NCBI RefSeq assembly: GCF_017591435.1
Contig: NC_059255.1
Coordinates: 6,132,748-6,196,747 of the forward strand
DNA: 64,000 nt
DNA from: Portunus trituberculatus
Lineage: Eukaryota; Arthropoda; Malacostraca; Decapoda; Portunidae
Reading direction: 5' to 3'
Of the stretch, positions 1 through 19,399 are shown in pieces. The notes under the pieces are model-generated. The model saw nothing but the letters and a program-made list of their open reading frames with translations, was not told the origin of the DNA and ran no database searches. Made by a program: the position numbers and the translations under genes. Every line of letters begins with the position of its first letter. The first letter of the stretch is position 1.

Positions 1-235
1 TACTAGCTTATTCATGCCTTTACTGGTTTATTCAGACCTTATACTGGCTTAATCAGACCTTTTACTGGTTTATTCATGCCTTTTCTGGCTTATTCGGACC
101 TTTACTGGCTTAGTCGGACCTTTACTGGCTGATTTGGACCTTATACTGGCTTATTCGGACCTTTACTGGCTGATTTGGACCTTATACTGGCTTATTCGGA
201 CCTTTTACTGGCTTATTCGGACCTTATTAAAAATG
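1..235. repeat. Minisatellite of about 20-22 bp units
   Basis: About ten degenerate copies of a unit reading tactggcttattcggacct, with variants (tttactgg, gatttggacc). The array runs off the left edge. From 236 to about 700 there is AT-rich sequence with no supported gene. Confidence 0.9.
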
Positions 236-699
236 GAAGAGACAATGAACCAGTAGTGCAAACAGGCAGTGCATTTAATGAAAGTCGTAACCAAATCCTT
301 CACTTCTGGATAACTCTTGTGACCTTTCAGGGAACTGGCTACTCAGTATGCCTTTTTTTTTATTATTGTTTTGCCCTTAGCCAGTTTTCTCTCCTGCATA
401 AAATAAAAAGGATAAAAATAAATAAAAAAAAATGTAAAGTAACACCAAAATAATTGTTTGAAATTGTCACTAAAAATAATTACAATATATTACCTAAAAT
501 ATTACAACGATAACATTTATTATTTATTTATTTATTTATTTATCTATTTATCTATTTTTTTTTTTTATGCGAGGGAGACTGACCAAGAGCAACAAAAAAT
601 GGAGAAAAAAAAGGCCCAGTGGATTGGCAGTTAGTTCCCTTAGAGCCATTAAGAGTTGTCCAAAAGTGAGGGACAAATGTGTTGACGCCTCCCTCTTAA

Positions 700-1050
700 A
701 GGAAGTCAAGTCGTAGGAAGATGGAAACACAGAAGCAGGCAGGGAGTTCCAGAGTGTGCCACAGGAACATGGAAATACAGGAGATGGAAACAGAGAACAT
801 GGAAATACAGATAGAAATACAGAAGATGGAAATACAGGAGATGGAAATAGGAAAATGGAAATACTGAAGCAGGCAAAGTTCCAGAATGTGCCACAGGAAG
901 ATGGAAATAGAGATGGAAATAGGGAAGATGGAAATACAGAAGCAGGCAGGGAGTTCCAGAGTTTACCAGAGGAAGATGGAAATACAGGAGCTGGAAATAC
1001 AGAAGCAGGCAGGGAGTTCCAGAGTGAGAAGAGGAAGGTATGAATAGCAA
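700..1050. repeat. Degenerate repeat rich in gatggaaatacag motifs
   Basis: Multiple copies of ggaagatggaaatacag and gcaggcagggagttccag in tandem. The same motif recurs at 5150-5470, so it belongs to a dispersed family. Long open frames here are a by-product of the repeat and resemble no protein I know. Confidence 0.75.
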
Positions 1051-1195
1051 ACGACAACTTCAAAGATGCTAAAAACAATCAATATATCATTCTAAACAAA
1101 GAAATACAATTAAAACAAACATTTCCTAAAACAACTTCAAACATCCCACGTCAAATATACAACTAGGGAGTGTCAAAACATGTGTCCCTGAATTT

Positions 1196-1650
1196 TGGTT
1201 ACCCCATGTGTCTTTTAACCCCTTGAGTAATGACGATTTTCATATTCATTCTGCTTACAATCTGATCCCTTTCTACAGCTTCAGAAACTCATGTGGGGGA
1301 TTAAAATAGTGAGGACTGTGGCCATTAATATTCTGACCTCCATAGACCCTTCCTAATGTCAATAAAATGGTCTAATGGTACACAAATCTCAAGGTAAAAA
1401 TGTGTCCCAGTACTGAAGGGGTTAAAATATTCTGCCCTCCATAGAACCTTCCTAATGTCAATAAAATGGTCTAATGGTACACAAATCTCAAGGTAAAAAT
1501 GTGTCCCAGTACTGAAGGGGTTAAAATAGTGAAGACTGTGGCCATTAATCTTCTGCCTTCCATAGACCCTTCCTAATGTCAATAAAATCGTCTAATGGTA
1601 CACAAATCTCAAGGTAAAAATGTGTCCCAGTACTGAAGGGGTTAAAAACT
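1196..1650. mobile_element. Dispersed element with TTAACCCCTTCAGTAC-type ends, copy 1
   Basis: The left arm starts ttttaaccccttgagta and includes a cttcagaaactcatgtgg block. It is followed by three tandem units of about 115-120 bp, each ending gtactgaaggggttaa. Five other copies lie in this window (about 16953, 20697, 21998, 39737, 55350). The inverted terminal motif suggests a non-autonomous DNA element or foldback repeat with an expanded core. No transposase is seen. Confidence 0.6.
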
Positions 1651-1819
1651 GCTTCATGGTCGTTAAATCTTTGACCAGACATTACGTACAACAGAAGGGA
1701 AGTTTTTCAATCAATCATCACTTCTCAGGAAACAAAGAATGGCCAGTAATTAAAGATATGAAGGTCTGACAACTTAAAACTGACAGATTACACGTTATCT
1801 ATCATATACTACTGCAAAA

Positions 1820-2000
1820 CTGTGAAAAAAGGTCCAAATCAGCCACAACACTGGTCCGAATTAGCCACAACACTGGTCCGAATTAGCCATAACATTGGTC
1901 CAAATTAGCCACAACACTGGTCCAAATCGGCCACAACACTGGTCCGAATTAGCCATAACATTGGTACGAATCAGCCACAACACTGGTCCAAATTTAATCC
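1820..2000. repeat. 21-bp minisatellite
   Basis: About nine copies of a unit close to ggtccaaattagccacaaca, with substitutions such as gaattagccataacat. Confidence 0.9.
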
Positions 2001-2014
2001 AAGCGAGCCAAGGT

Positions 2015-2301
2015 CCTCTCACTAACCTAATCTAACCTAACCTAATCTCTCTCTCTCTCTCGCTCTCTCACTAACGTAACCTAACCTAACATAACACCAA
2101 ATCTCCCAGTCACTCCCACACTCTCCCAGGCTCTCCCACCCTCTCACTTCACCTTGTAACGACCCAAAATTAACACTCACTTCCTCTCTCTCACTCTCAC
2201 TAACGTAACCTAACCTAACGTAATACCAACTCTCCCAGTCACTCCCACACTCTCCCAGGCTCTCACTTGACCTTGTAATGATCCAAAGATAACACTCACT
2301 T

Positions 2302-2332
<31 letters not shown>

Positions 2333-2639
2333 AACCTAACGTACCACCACCTCTCCCAGTCACTCCCACACTCTCCCTCTCCCTCTCCCAGACTCTCACC
2401 TGCGGCAAATTGGCATCGAGCTGTCTCTACAAAGTATCTCCCACTCCCTCTCTCTCTCTAACCTAACCTAACGCACCACCACCTCTCCCAGTCACTCCCA
2501 CACTCTCCCAGACTCTCACCTGCGGCAAATTGGCATCGAGCTGTCTCTACAAACTATCTCCCACTCCCTCTCTCTCTCTAACCTAACCTAACGCACCACC
2601 ACCTCTCCCAGTCACTCCCACACTCTCCCAGACTCTCAC
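2015..2639 (-). repeat. Tandem repeat containing copies of the liprin-alpha exon end and 5' splice site
   Basis: From 2401 to 2640 the sequence has an exact 120-bp period. Each unit starts with a copy of about 33 bp of the liprin-alpha exon's 3' end plus its GT donor (plus-strand cacctgcggcaaattggc at 2397, 2517 and, in the real exon, 2637). The rest of the unit is intron sequence, including a cctaacctaacc stretch. Further left, to about 2090, are decayed units that keep the cccagtcactcccacactct part but have lost the exon part. The copies carry substitutions in the exon-derived part, so they are relics in the intron rather than coding sequence. Confidence 0.85.
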
Positions 2640-2888
2640 CTGCGGCAAATTGGCATCAAGCTGTCTCTGCAAGCTGTCTCTCTCCTTCTCGAGCTCCTGG
2701 TACTTGGTCTCCAGTTCGCTGAGTCTCTCCTGGGTCTCTCTCACCGTGTCCAGCAGTTTGTCTCTCTCGTCCAGCATTGACACCATTAGTTGCTCGAAAT
2801 TGGCGTCATCCCCGCTGAACTGCGAGCCCCTGGGGGTGATGCCGTCCTCCGCTATGGTGGGCATCACATCACACATCATATTCCACAT
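2640..2888 (-). CDS. PPFIA: Liprin-alpha (PPFIA family), first coding exon only
   Basis: Liprin-alpha is a scaffold of synaptic active zones and cell cortex that binds LAR-type receptor tyrosine phosphatases, RIM/ELKS partners and kinesin-3. The exon encodes 83 residues starting MWNMMCDVMPTIAEDG, continuing through a FEQLMVSMLDERDKL segment into a heptad-rich coiled-coil start and ending LQRQLDANLPQ. This is the characteristic liprin-alpha N-terminus, and the MWNMMCDVMPTI opening is what I know from insect liprin-alpha, which is why the ATG at 2888 is preferred over the two internal Met codons. The exon ends CAG|gtgaga at 2640 in phase 0. The remaining coiled coil and the three C-terminal SAM domains are not in the window, so they must lie left of position 1 beyond a long intron. 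The 3' end of this exon is tandemly copied in the intron (2401-2639). Confidence 0.95.
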
Positions 2889-3330
2889 CTTGGACGTCGA
2901 GGGGGAGAAATAGCGGGGAAAATGTAGATATCCTAGTTCTTATCCTGCCAAGTGGGTAGTGGCTTTTCTTTTGTGTTTTACGCCGCGCCCCTCTTTATTT
3001 CGGCCTCCTGGTTCATCTTACCGGGTGATACGACACACAGGTACACGCTACGCACGCTACACGACACGCCATACTCAGATATCCGGTGAAAAACGGCAAA
3101 ATGGTGTAGCTATGTGGTGAGGAGCGGCTATCGAGCGGCAGCCATTTTGAACACTACCTCAGTCTGCCCGTGTTCCGATCTGGCTGTGACTTCCACCTTG
3201 TTTTTTGCCATTTATCCTTCATTCTGACCTCTTTTGACCCCAGTGGATGAAAAAGGCATTAATTCACTACTATTTAAGCCTTTTTGGTGCATTGTGAAGG
3301 GTTAATAAAGGCGTGGGGACGGGTAAATGA
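2889..3330 (-). promoter_or_regulatory. Likely 5' UTR and promoter region of liprin-alpha
   Basis: This stretch directly precedes the liprin-alpha start and is less repetitive and more GC-rich than its surroundings. It contains gcagccattttgaac at 3138-3152, close to a YY1 site in inverted orientation, which often sits near promoters. No TATA box was recognised and the transcription start is not determined. Confidence 0.35.
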
Positions 3331-3559
3331 CGGGGGTTTATATGGTAAGGTTGTGGTGGCCTTGTTATATAGTACAGCGGGTGGGTATGAATGAAGGCTG
3401 TGATGACACCACCACACACCACCACACCACCTCACACCACCCCCCGCCACCCCCTCTACACCCTCTACACCTCCTCTTTATGTATGCCTAAAGTAAATGG
3501 TTATACCGGCATATTTGTCAATGGTGTGTGTGCGTGTGTGTGTGTGTGTGTCTAGACAG

Positions 3560-5110
3560 AGCTAAGAATGACAGCTTAAGTGTTTTTATTTGTATTTTGG
3601 GGTTATAAGGCGTTGTTTTTGTTTTGTATGTATAGAAAGAATTATAATGAAACTGTATCTTTGTTTTAATGTAGCAAAGGACACGTACAGGTTAACGAAA
3701 TAATTAAAAAAGAAATTAAAAGAAATTAAATTGGGCGGAGTTGAAAATGACAGCTTGTGTGTTTTTTGTTTTATTTTGACTTATAAGGCGTTGTTTTTGT
3801 TGGACATGTATCAATTGACTTATAATGACACTATAGCTTCCTTTTTATGTAGCAAAGGACACGTACAGATTAACGATAAAATAAATAAATAAAAGAAATT
3901 AAATTGGGCGGAGATGAAAATGACAGCTTGTTTTTTTTATTTTTATTTTGATTTATAATGCGTTAATTTTGTTGGATATGTATACAATGACTTATAATGA
4001 CACTATATCTTCTTTTTTTTCATGTATGACACGTACCGGCTAACGAAACAATAAAAAATAAATAAATAAAAAAAAATTGGGCGAAGTTGAAAATGACAGC
4101 TTGTATCTTTTTTTTGTTTTTTGGCTTATAAGGCGTTGCTTTTGTTGGATATATATTAATTGACCTTTAATGACACTATATCTTCTTTTTTTCATGTATG
4201 GAGGACGCGTACAGGTTAAGGAAACAATTAAAAAACCAAATGAGAAAGAAAAATGTCTACCGAGTACGTTTGTGTAGGTTAAAAATGACAGCTTGTGGGT
4301 ATTCTTATTTTTACTTTACTCTTGTTAAATATGTATTGACTGAAATAATAGCGAAAATTTATATCTTCTATTTATTTTATGTATATGAGGGACACGCACC
4401 GGTTAACGAAACAATATAAAAAAATAAATGAATATATAAATCAAACGAAATAAAAATGTCCATTGAGTTTGTGTGTTGAAATAAAGAATGACAGCTTAAG
4501 TGTTCATTATTTTATTTCTTATTTATATTTATCTATTTATTCTATCTTATCTATTTATTTATTTTATTCATTTATTTTCATTTATTTAGTAGGCCTACCT
4601 TCTTTTTCTTTTAATGTAAGGGGGACACCGGTTAACAATTAAAGCAATAAAGAAAAATAAGAACTAAATCAAACTAAATATAGATTCACCGAGTATGTGT
4701 GACAATGGATGACAAATTTTAAAGCGTTCTTATCTTTATTTTACCTTATAAGACGAAAGACATTGCTTTTGTTCAATATGTATAGGCTGACTTATAAAGA
4801 AACAGTATATTCATTTATTTTTACATACATAAAAGATGGACACGTACTGGATAACGAAACAAATGAAGAAAGACAAAATAACAAAAATAATAAAAAAAAA
4901 GTTCTACTGAATATGCTTGTTGGATTAAATGACAGCTTAGTGTTTCTATTTCTATTTATTATTATTTTATTTTTATTTATTACAAGGCGTTGCTCTTGTT
5001 GAATTGATACCAAAACTGTATCTTCTTTTTTTTCTGTAGAAGGGACACGTACTGGCTAACGAAACAATTAAAAATAAATGAAAATAAATAAAATGTCCAC
5101 TGAGGCGCCA
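3560..5110. repeat. Long tandem repeat, about 170-240 bp units, roughly eight copies
   Basis: Each unit contains aatgacagcttgtg, then a T-rich stretch, ataaggcgttg, tgttggatatgtat, a cactatatcttc block and ggacacgtac..ttaacgaaac followed by A-rich sequence. Copies begin near 3565, 3745, 3920, 4095, 4285, 4485, 4720 and 4925. No coding potential is evident. Confidence 0.85.
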
Positions 5111-5490
5111 GTCCCTTAAGAAATATCAGGAATAACCCTTTTTTAAGGATAATGGAAATACAGAAACAGACAAAGAGTTACAGAAATAAAATAAGATGAA
5201 ATAAAGGTCCACTAAGGCGCCGGTCATAAAAGAAATAGGAATACTCGAAGATTTTAAAGATAATTGTGTTGAAACCTTCCTTAAATCACAGGAAGATGGA
5301 AATACAGAAACAGACAGAGAATTAAATAAATAAAACATAAAATAAGATGAAATAAAGGTCAACTAAGGCGCCGGTCATAAAAGAAATAGGAATACTCGAA
5401 GATTTTAAAGATAATTGTGTTGAAACCTTCCTTAAATCACAGGAAGATGGAAATACAGACACAGACAGTTAAATAAATAAATATAGAAGA
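5110..5490. repeat. Tandem copies of a 130-bp repeat with gatggaaatacag motif
   Basis: The block taaggcgccggtcataaaagaaataggaatactc followed by cttccttaaatcacaggaagatgg occurs twice almost unchanged (about 5213-5310 and 5365-5460), with a partial third copy at 5100. The gatggaaatacag part links it to the repeat at 700-1050. Confidence 0.85.
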
Positions 5491-5754
5491 GAACTGAAAA
5501 AAATAGATAAATAAAATTAAATTAGAGAAGAAATGAATGTTAATATAATATAAATAATAGTAGCTGCTTGGCTGACAGATAAGGTGAACAGTGTACGATA
5601 ATCATGACGTCACTGCATCGTCGTTTAGATAAGATAAGACGGAAGATAGTGAAACCTGATATAGACATGTTAAATAAATGTAAATTATTCTGCTTCTCTT
5701 GATCTTGTTCATGTTATTGTTGTTTGTTCTGTTTATATTATTGTTGTGGTTAAA

Positions 5755-5960
5755 TATAGATAGTAGTAGTGTAGTAGTAATAACAGCAATAATAATAATA
5801 ATAATAGTAATAATAGTAATGATAATAATAATAATAATAATGATAATAACAACAACAATACTACTACTACAACTACTACTACTAATAATAATAATGATAA
5901 AAAAATAAAAATAATGATAATAATAACAACAATAATAATAATAATAATAATAATAATAGA
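5755..5960. repeat. Trinucleotide-rich (AAT/AGT/ACA)n block
   Basis: Interrupted runs of aat, agt, aca and act trinucleotides. Open reading frames in all phases are artefacts of the repeat. Confidence 0.9.
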
Positions 5961-6597
5961 TGTATAAAAAACCACTCATTCAAATATCAATATAAACAAT
6001 AACGACTCTCTCTCTCTCTCTCTGTGTGTCCTTACCTGGCCGAACAAGGTAAACTAATTAGGTACTCGAGTCAGCCTCCACAGGTGCTACTATGACCTTG
6101 CAATCCCCACTTCTCTCTCTCTCTCTCTCAAAAAAAAAAAAAAAATAAATAAATACAAATAATAAAATAAATAAATAGATAAATAAATGAAATAAATAAT
6201 AAATAAATAAATGAAATAAATAAATAATACTCCAATTTTTTCCTCCAAAACTATAAATTCCTCCACATTTTCCTTATTCCTCCACATTTTCCCTCCATCA
6301 ATATAAATAAATCCATTTTTTTCCTAACCCACCCCAAAAATATTGACTTTAAAGGGATAACGAGCCTAAATAATGAATAAACCTGAATTTTTCTCGTTTA
6401 TTCGTGTATTTTGAGTCAAGCATCAGCAATATCTATAAAAAAATATACAGTACAGTGGATTAAAATATTATTGCTTATTATAAAGGCAGAAATTGTCTAT
6501 TACTAGTATATATTTATCTATTTACACTACGCCATTAGCGAGAATTTAATACAACAAATTATTATGTTATTGCTTGCTTGCTTGTGTGTGTGTGTGT

Positions 6598-6875
6598 GTT
6601 TGGTCAGTCAGTCAGTCAGTCAGTCAGTCAGTCACGTCATTTTATTCCTAGTCAGTCAGTCAGCCAGCTAGTTATAGTCATTCATTCATTTAGTCAGTCA
6701 GTCAGTCAGACAGTCATTAATCTATTTCTTCATGCTATCAGTCAGTCAGTCAGCCAGCTAAAGTCATTTATCTAATCCGTCAGCCAGTCAATCAGTCAGC
6801 AAGTCATTCAGTCAGTCAGTTAGTCAGTCAATCAATTAGTTAGCGAGTCATCTAGTCAGTCGGTCAGCCAGTCAG

Positions 6876-6922
<47 letters not shown>

Positions 6923-6950
6923 GTCAGTCAGTCAGTCAGTCAGTCAGTCA
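6598..6950. repeat. (GTCA)n and (ATCA)n tetranucleotide repeat
   Basis: Long interrupted arrays of agtcagtcagtc turning into atcaatcaatca near 6875-6920 and back. The region from 5960 to 6598 has (CT)n, A-rich and AT-rich sequence with no gene seen. Confidence 0.9.
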
Positions 6951-7020
6951 CACACACAATACAAGCCAGAGTTCCCTATCAGTCATAAGAGTTTACATTT
7001 GACAAGTTTACAAATTATTC

Positions 7021-7023
<3 letters not shown>

Positions 7024-7081
<58 letters not shown>
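7024..7081. repeat. (AC)n microsatellite
   Basis: An uninterrupted run of ac dinucleotides. Between 7082 and 7820 the sequence is AT-rich and unassigned. Confidence 0.95.
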
Positions 7082-7083
<2 letters not shown>

Positions 7084-7820
7084 CTTAAAACATCACTTTG
7101 ATTTCCATTACCTTTGCTTTATCACACATCAAAAACCAGAAAATAAAAAAAATTACTATTATTGTAAATGTGAGTGTGTGTGTATGGAATATTTTGATTT
7201 ATATTTTGTATTTTTGTGCGTTACAATATAGAGCACTTGGAATATTGAAGATTGTGGGGTATATTTAGTGTTTTATGAAGGTATTTAAAGAACACCTGTC
7301 TTAAATCACAGGTGAGGGAGAGGAAGCACATTACGAGTGAAATAGTCATATCAAGCACTAAACTAACTGTATTTTGATATAGTTTTGTTATTAGTATTGT
7401 TATTGTTGTAGACATGACACCCGAACTCCACGCAGAAACCAAACTTAAAATATTTCATTCATTTGTTGATTTTAAGAGAAATTTGCAATGCTCCATTAAG
7501 AAAAACATTACATTGAGACAAATACATGAAGACGTAGATTTTAGGAAAGAAAAACTTGCAACACTCAATTAAAAAAACAAATAAATAACTAAATAATAAT
7601 AATACATTGAGACAAATACATGAACAGACAGAAATGGAGCTTAAAATATTTGATTCATTTGCAGATTTAAAAAAAGAAAAACTTGCAAGACATTAAGATA
7701 ACACAACATTGAGACAAGTAAATGGAAAAAAATAAATAAATAAACAGAAAACTTCAAGAAAAGAGAAAAGAAAATACAAAATGAATTGATGTTTCTACAA
7801 TAAGGAATGTATCTTCATAA

Positions 7821-8035
7821 TTAGGTTAGGTTAGGTTAGGTTGGGCTGGGCTGGGCTGGGCTGGGCTGGGCAGGGCAGGGCTGGGCTGGGCTGGGTTGAG
7901 TTAGGTTAAGTTAGGCTAGGCTAGGTTGGATTGGGTTGAGTTGAGTTAGGTTAGGTTAGATTAGGGTTAAGTTAGGTTAGGTTAGTCTGGGGTTGGGTTA
8001 GGTTAGGTTAGGTTAGGTTAGGTTAGTTGCAGTGA
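7821..8035. repeat. Degenerate TTAGG-like pentanucleotide array
   Basis: Runs of ggttaggttaggtta flank a block of ggctgggctgggctg. TTAGG is the ancestral arthropod telomere repeat, so this is an interstitial telomere-like block that has drifted to TTGGG and CTGGG variants. Confidence 0.8.
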
Positions 8036-8248
8036 CACAAGGAAACAAAGGCCGAGAGTTTGATTATCCTCGAGCGCTTAGTGTGTTGACGCAATACAAG
8101 ACAATTACCAGCACGACATACACACACACACACACACACATACACAGGAATGCATAACCAGGTATATTAGCAAGTTCTGAAGGAATATATAAAAAATAAA
8201 TAAATAAATAAAATAAACAAATAAACAAGCAATAAAAATAATAATAAT

Positions 8249-8338
<90 letters not shown>

Positions 8339-8357
8339 TGAAAAACACACAACACAA

Positions 8358-8402
<45 letters not shown>
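8249..8402. repeat. (GA)n followed by (AAT)n
   Basis: About 85 bp of pure ga dinucleotides, a short spacer, then about 42 bp of aat trinucleotides. Confidence 0.95.
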
Positions 8403-8404
<2 letters not shown>

Positions 8405-8424
8405 CAACAAAATGCCATCTGAAC

Positions 8425-9680
8425 CAGCTAGGGTGCCTTAGGATGAAATCTGACCTAACTAGGGTGAAAACAAGCTCCTAGGGTGAAATGGATGCACTAG
8501 GGTGGAGAGAAGTAATAGCTAGGGTGCGTGAAAAACAAAGGCTAATAGAGTGTGTTAAGCTGCATTAGGGTGAATATATCAAATAGCTAGGGTGATAGAT
8601 AAAAAAAAAGGGTGACAGGGTATGTAAGGGTATAATAGGGTGAAGATAGATCATAGCTAGGGTGACAGAGACAAAAAGAAAGTGTGATAGGGTGTGTTAA
8701 GCTGCATTAGGGTGAATATATCAAATAGCTAGGGTGATAGATAAAAAAAAGGGTGACAGGGTATGTAAGGGTACAATAGGGTGAAGATAGGTCATAGCTA
8801 GGGTGACAGAGACAAAAAGAAAGTGTGATAGGGTGTGTTAAGCTGCATTAGGGTGAATATATCAAATAGCTAGGGTGATAGATAAAAAAAAAGGGTGACA
8901 GGGTATGTAAGGGTACAATAGGGTGAAGATAGGTCATAGCTAGGGTGACAGAGACAAAAAGAAAGTGTGATAGGGTGTGTTAGGCTGCATTAGGGTGAAT
9001 ATATCAAATAGCTAGGGAGACAAAATATCATAGGGTACAATAGGGTGGAAATAGGTCAAGGTAGGGTGACTGGGATAAAAACAAACCCTGATAGATAATA
9101 TTAGGGTGAATATAAGTAATAGCTAGGGTGACTGAGATAAAATATAGGGTGATAGAGTATGTTAGGGTGACAATAGGTAATAACTAGGATGATAGAGTGA
9201 ATTAGGGTAAATGTAAGTAATAGCTAGGGTGACTGATATAAAAACAAGGCCAGATAGGGTGAATATGGGTAATGGCTAGGATGACAGACAAAACATAGGG
9301 TGAAAGAGTGAATTAGGGTGAATACAAGTAATAGCTAGGGTGAGATAAAAAAAAAAACAAGGGTGATAGGATGTGGTAGGGTGAAATAGGCAATAACTAG
9401 GGTGACAGACAAAACAAGAGGGTGATAGAGTGAATTAGGGTGAAAACAGGCAATCTTTAGAGTGAATACGGGTGAATATATATAAAAGCTAGGGTGACAG
9501 ACAAAAACAAGGGAGGTAGGGTATGTTAGTGTGCGTTAGGGTGAATAAATCCAACAGCTAGGGTGAGTGAGGCAGACCTACAGCAATATAAGGTGCAGGG
9601 CAGAGAGAGGGGCAGGGTGAGGGCTGCTAGTGGTGTGGCAGGGTGTACCAGGGTGTGTCAGGGTGTGCTAGGGTGTTTTC
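8425..9680. repeat. GGGTGA satellite with a 141-bp higher-order unit
   Basis: The whole stretch is built from (c)tagggtga words. Between about 8551 and 9010 a longer unit repeats with a 141-142 bp period; the phrase gtgttaagctgcattaggg starts near 8552, 8694 and 8835, with a diverged copy near 8976. Outside that block the words are irregular. The same gggtga vocabulary forms arrays at 22845-23760 and 54880-55350. Confidence 0.85.
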
Positions 9681-9758
9681 AGTGTGACACCCCCATGTTC
9701 TGGCAGTTTTCCTTGTCCGCTAAACATTTTCTTGCTACACTCTCGATCTCTTTTTCCT

Positions 9759-9762
<4 letters not shown>

Positions 9763-9849
<87 letters not shown>
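9763..9849. repeat. (GA)n microsatellite
   Basis: Pure ga dinucleotides over about 87 bp, followed to 10040 by AT-rich sequence with a taaa-type tail. Confidence 0.95.
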
Positions 9850-9851
<2 letters not shown>

Positions 9852-10066
9852 AATAATGATAATAGTAATAATAGAAATACATGTCAATCTTTCTATCAAT
9901 CTTACATATAACAGAAAAACCTTATTAATTTTAGGAAGAAAAAATAAATAAATAAATCAAATAAATAAAACAATTAGAAAAAAAAAAAAAACTATATAAA
10001 AAAAATCAAATAAATAAATAAATAAATAAATAAACACAGAGGTCAGCCACACTTGTTATGTATTAC

Positions 10067-10069
<3 letters not shown>

Positions 10070-10108
<39 letters not shown>

Positions 10109-10607
10109 ACCTAGTTGTAGTTTTCCATGGCCTGGGCTTTACGCTGGTGTGGCCCCGTCTCCATATCTACACTTATCCAATGTTTCTTTCAAGCTCTGCA
10201 CACTCATTGCTGACACCACTTCCTCACTCAAACTGTTCCAAGTCTCAACACATCTTTGCGGGAATCTGTATTTTTTAACATCTCTCAGACATCTTCCCTT
10301 CCTCAGCTTCTTACTATGCGATCTTGTGCTTCTAATGTCATATTCTTCCCTCTGGATCAGTTTCTCATTATCCACTTGATCCATTCCGTTAATCAATTTA
10401 TAAACTTGTATCAGATCCTCTCTCTCTCTCTTCTCTGTTCCAGGGTTGGTAGATCCATAGCCTTTAGTCTCTCCTTCAAATTCGGAAACCACTCTTGTAG
10501 CCATTTTTTGTAGTCTCTCCAATTTCCTTATGTGTTTCTTTTTATGGGGAGTCCACACAACTCCTGCATATTCCAATCTAGGTCTTATTTTAGTACTTAT
10601 CAATTTC

Positions 10608-10612
<5 letters not shown>
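10070..10612 (-). mobile_element. Non-LTR retrotransposon fragment, 3' end, with (GT)n tail
   Basis: The minus-strand frame from 10603 to 10139 encodes a 154-residue C-terminal segment with KIRPRLEYAGVVW, KKHIRKLERLQ, REDLIQVYKLINGM and CVETWNSLSEEVV. This is the region downstream of reverse transcriptase in a LINE family common in marine invertebrates. There is no catalytic RT part, so the copy is 5'-truncated. The element's 3' end reads ctacaactaggtaaacac and runs into the (AC)n microsatellite at 10070-10107. It is inserted downstream of TK1 exon 5. Related copies lie at 12640 and 46170. Confidence 0.85.
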
Positions 10613-10639
<27 letters not shown>

Positions 10640-10641
10640 AC

Positions 10642-18087
<7,446 letters not shown>

Positions 18088-18384
18088 GATGCTATGCTGG
18101 AAGTGTGCAGACGCGGAACCCTTATATACCTCAAATAATCTGAAAAATACGAGACGGAGTATACACGCGTCTGATCTTGTTGAGCTTGGGTTGAATCGCA
18201 TGGCTCTCACTCTTCCAGCCACCCCTCTTGTCTTATCTAGCATTACTTCCGTTATTTCTGTTCCTATGGTATTTCTAGTAGTCAGTGCGTCTATAGATTT
18301 TTTGTCTTGCCATTGGGTATGTCTGGTCAAGTGAGCATCCTAATATAAAGAGTATTTTTGAATTTATAAACAAGGTACTTTATC

Positions 18385-18592
18385 AGTTTTGGCGCGTAAT
18401 CTCTCCTGTGACACGCCGGTCTTAACATGCCTTTATTTATGCTGTTTTCTTGTTTCCATGATGTTTGTAATAATGAATTAATGCACAGGATAATTTTTTC
18501 ATTATTTTGCAATGTCAGTGAAGCCAACATGGTGTAATAAGTGAGATATTGACTTGTTTAGGGGTGTCCTTGAACAAGTTTACGCGGGAAAT
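18385..18592 (-). promoter_or_regulatory. Candidate E2F sites upstream of TK1
   Basis: Two matches to the E2F consensus lie upstream of the TK1 start (18087): TTTTGGCGCG at 18387-18396 and GCGGGAAA at 18584-18591. Vertebrate and insect S-phase genes, TK1 among them, are regulated by E2F, so the location makes sense. The transcription start is unknown. The rest of the intergenic stretch 18088-19399 shows no gene. Confidence 0.5.
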
Positions 18593-19399
18593 AATTTTTT
18601 ACAGGTTCACGAAATACAGCCTTTGTATTTTTTTTTCTTCTTTTGACGCGTTATGTGAATAGAAATCCCTAAAAACACCATGTCACTTGTTTTCTCTCAT
18701 AAATTATGTAGAAATCTTGTTAACTTGTGACATGAACCATAAATTACCACACCCGGAAAAAAAAATAAATAAATAAAACGAGTTAGACTGCAATGGCTCC
18801 TAACCTTCCAGAATGCAGATGCTAAATGAACACCTTAGGGATCATATGCGACTTTTTTTTTTTTTGTTCAGTTTATTTCTCAGAAGACTCACTATTGCCC
18901 TACACAAGATAATCTCTCATCAGTCAGCTGTTGGAGGTATAAAGATGCGTCCGTGGTATTACATCGAGTTGTGTTCCTTGTTAGTTCGTGTGTGTTCTTA
19001 AGACATTCATATTTGCTGGATGTTTTATTATTTTTTTTCTGGAACCAGGTGCAGGTGGTACATATGAGAAATGTACCACACTTCACAGCGGTACTATATC
19101 TCACTCAGTAAAAGTTTGTCAACCACTGAGGCACTGAACTAGACCCTTTCCAAAATAGAGATATGACGAAGCTATCCTGCACCAATACTAATATCATTCA
19201 GAAATACATAAAAATAAATAAATAAATAAATGAACTACAGCAAGGATTAACAAACACCATAAACACTTTTGTACTTTCATTATAAGCATTCCAAGTACAA
19301 ATGTCACTTAAACTCTTCTCCAATCCCTTCTGAACTTGTCTTACCATCCCAGCAGGGGGGAGGGGGGTGTCCAGCCAGCGACGGGGCATGGATGAACAC

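Noticed and set aside
1325..1582. Short protein repeats with FYLEICVPLDHFIDIRK
   Set aside because: The frame belongs to the 118-bp core of a dispersed element; the same peptide appears at 22209 and 39826 and has no protein-like conservation pattern.
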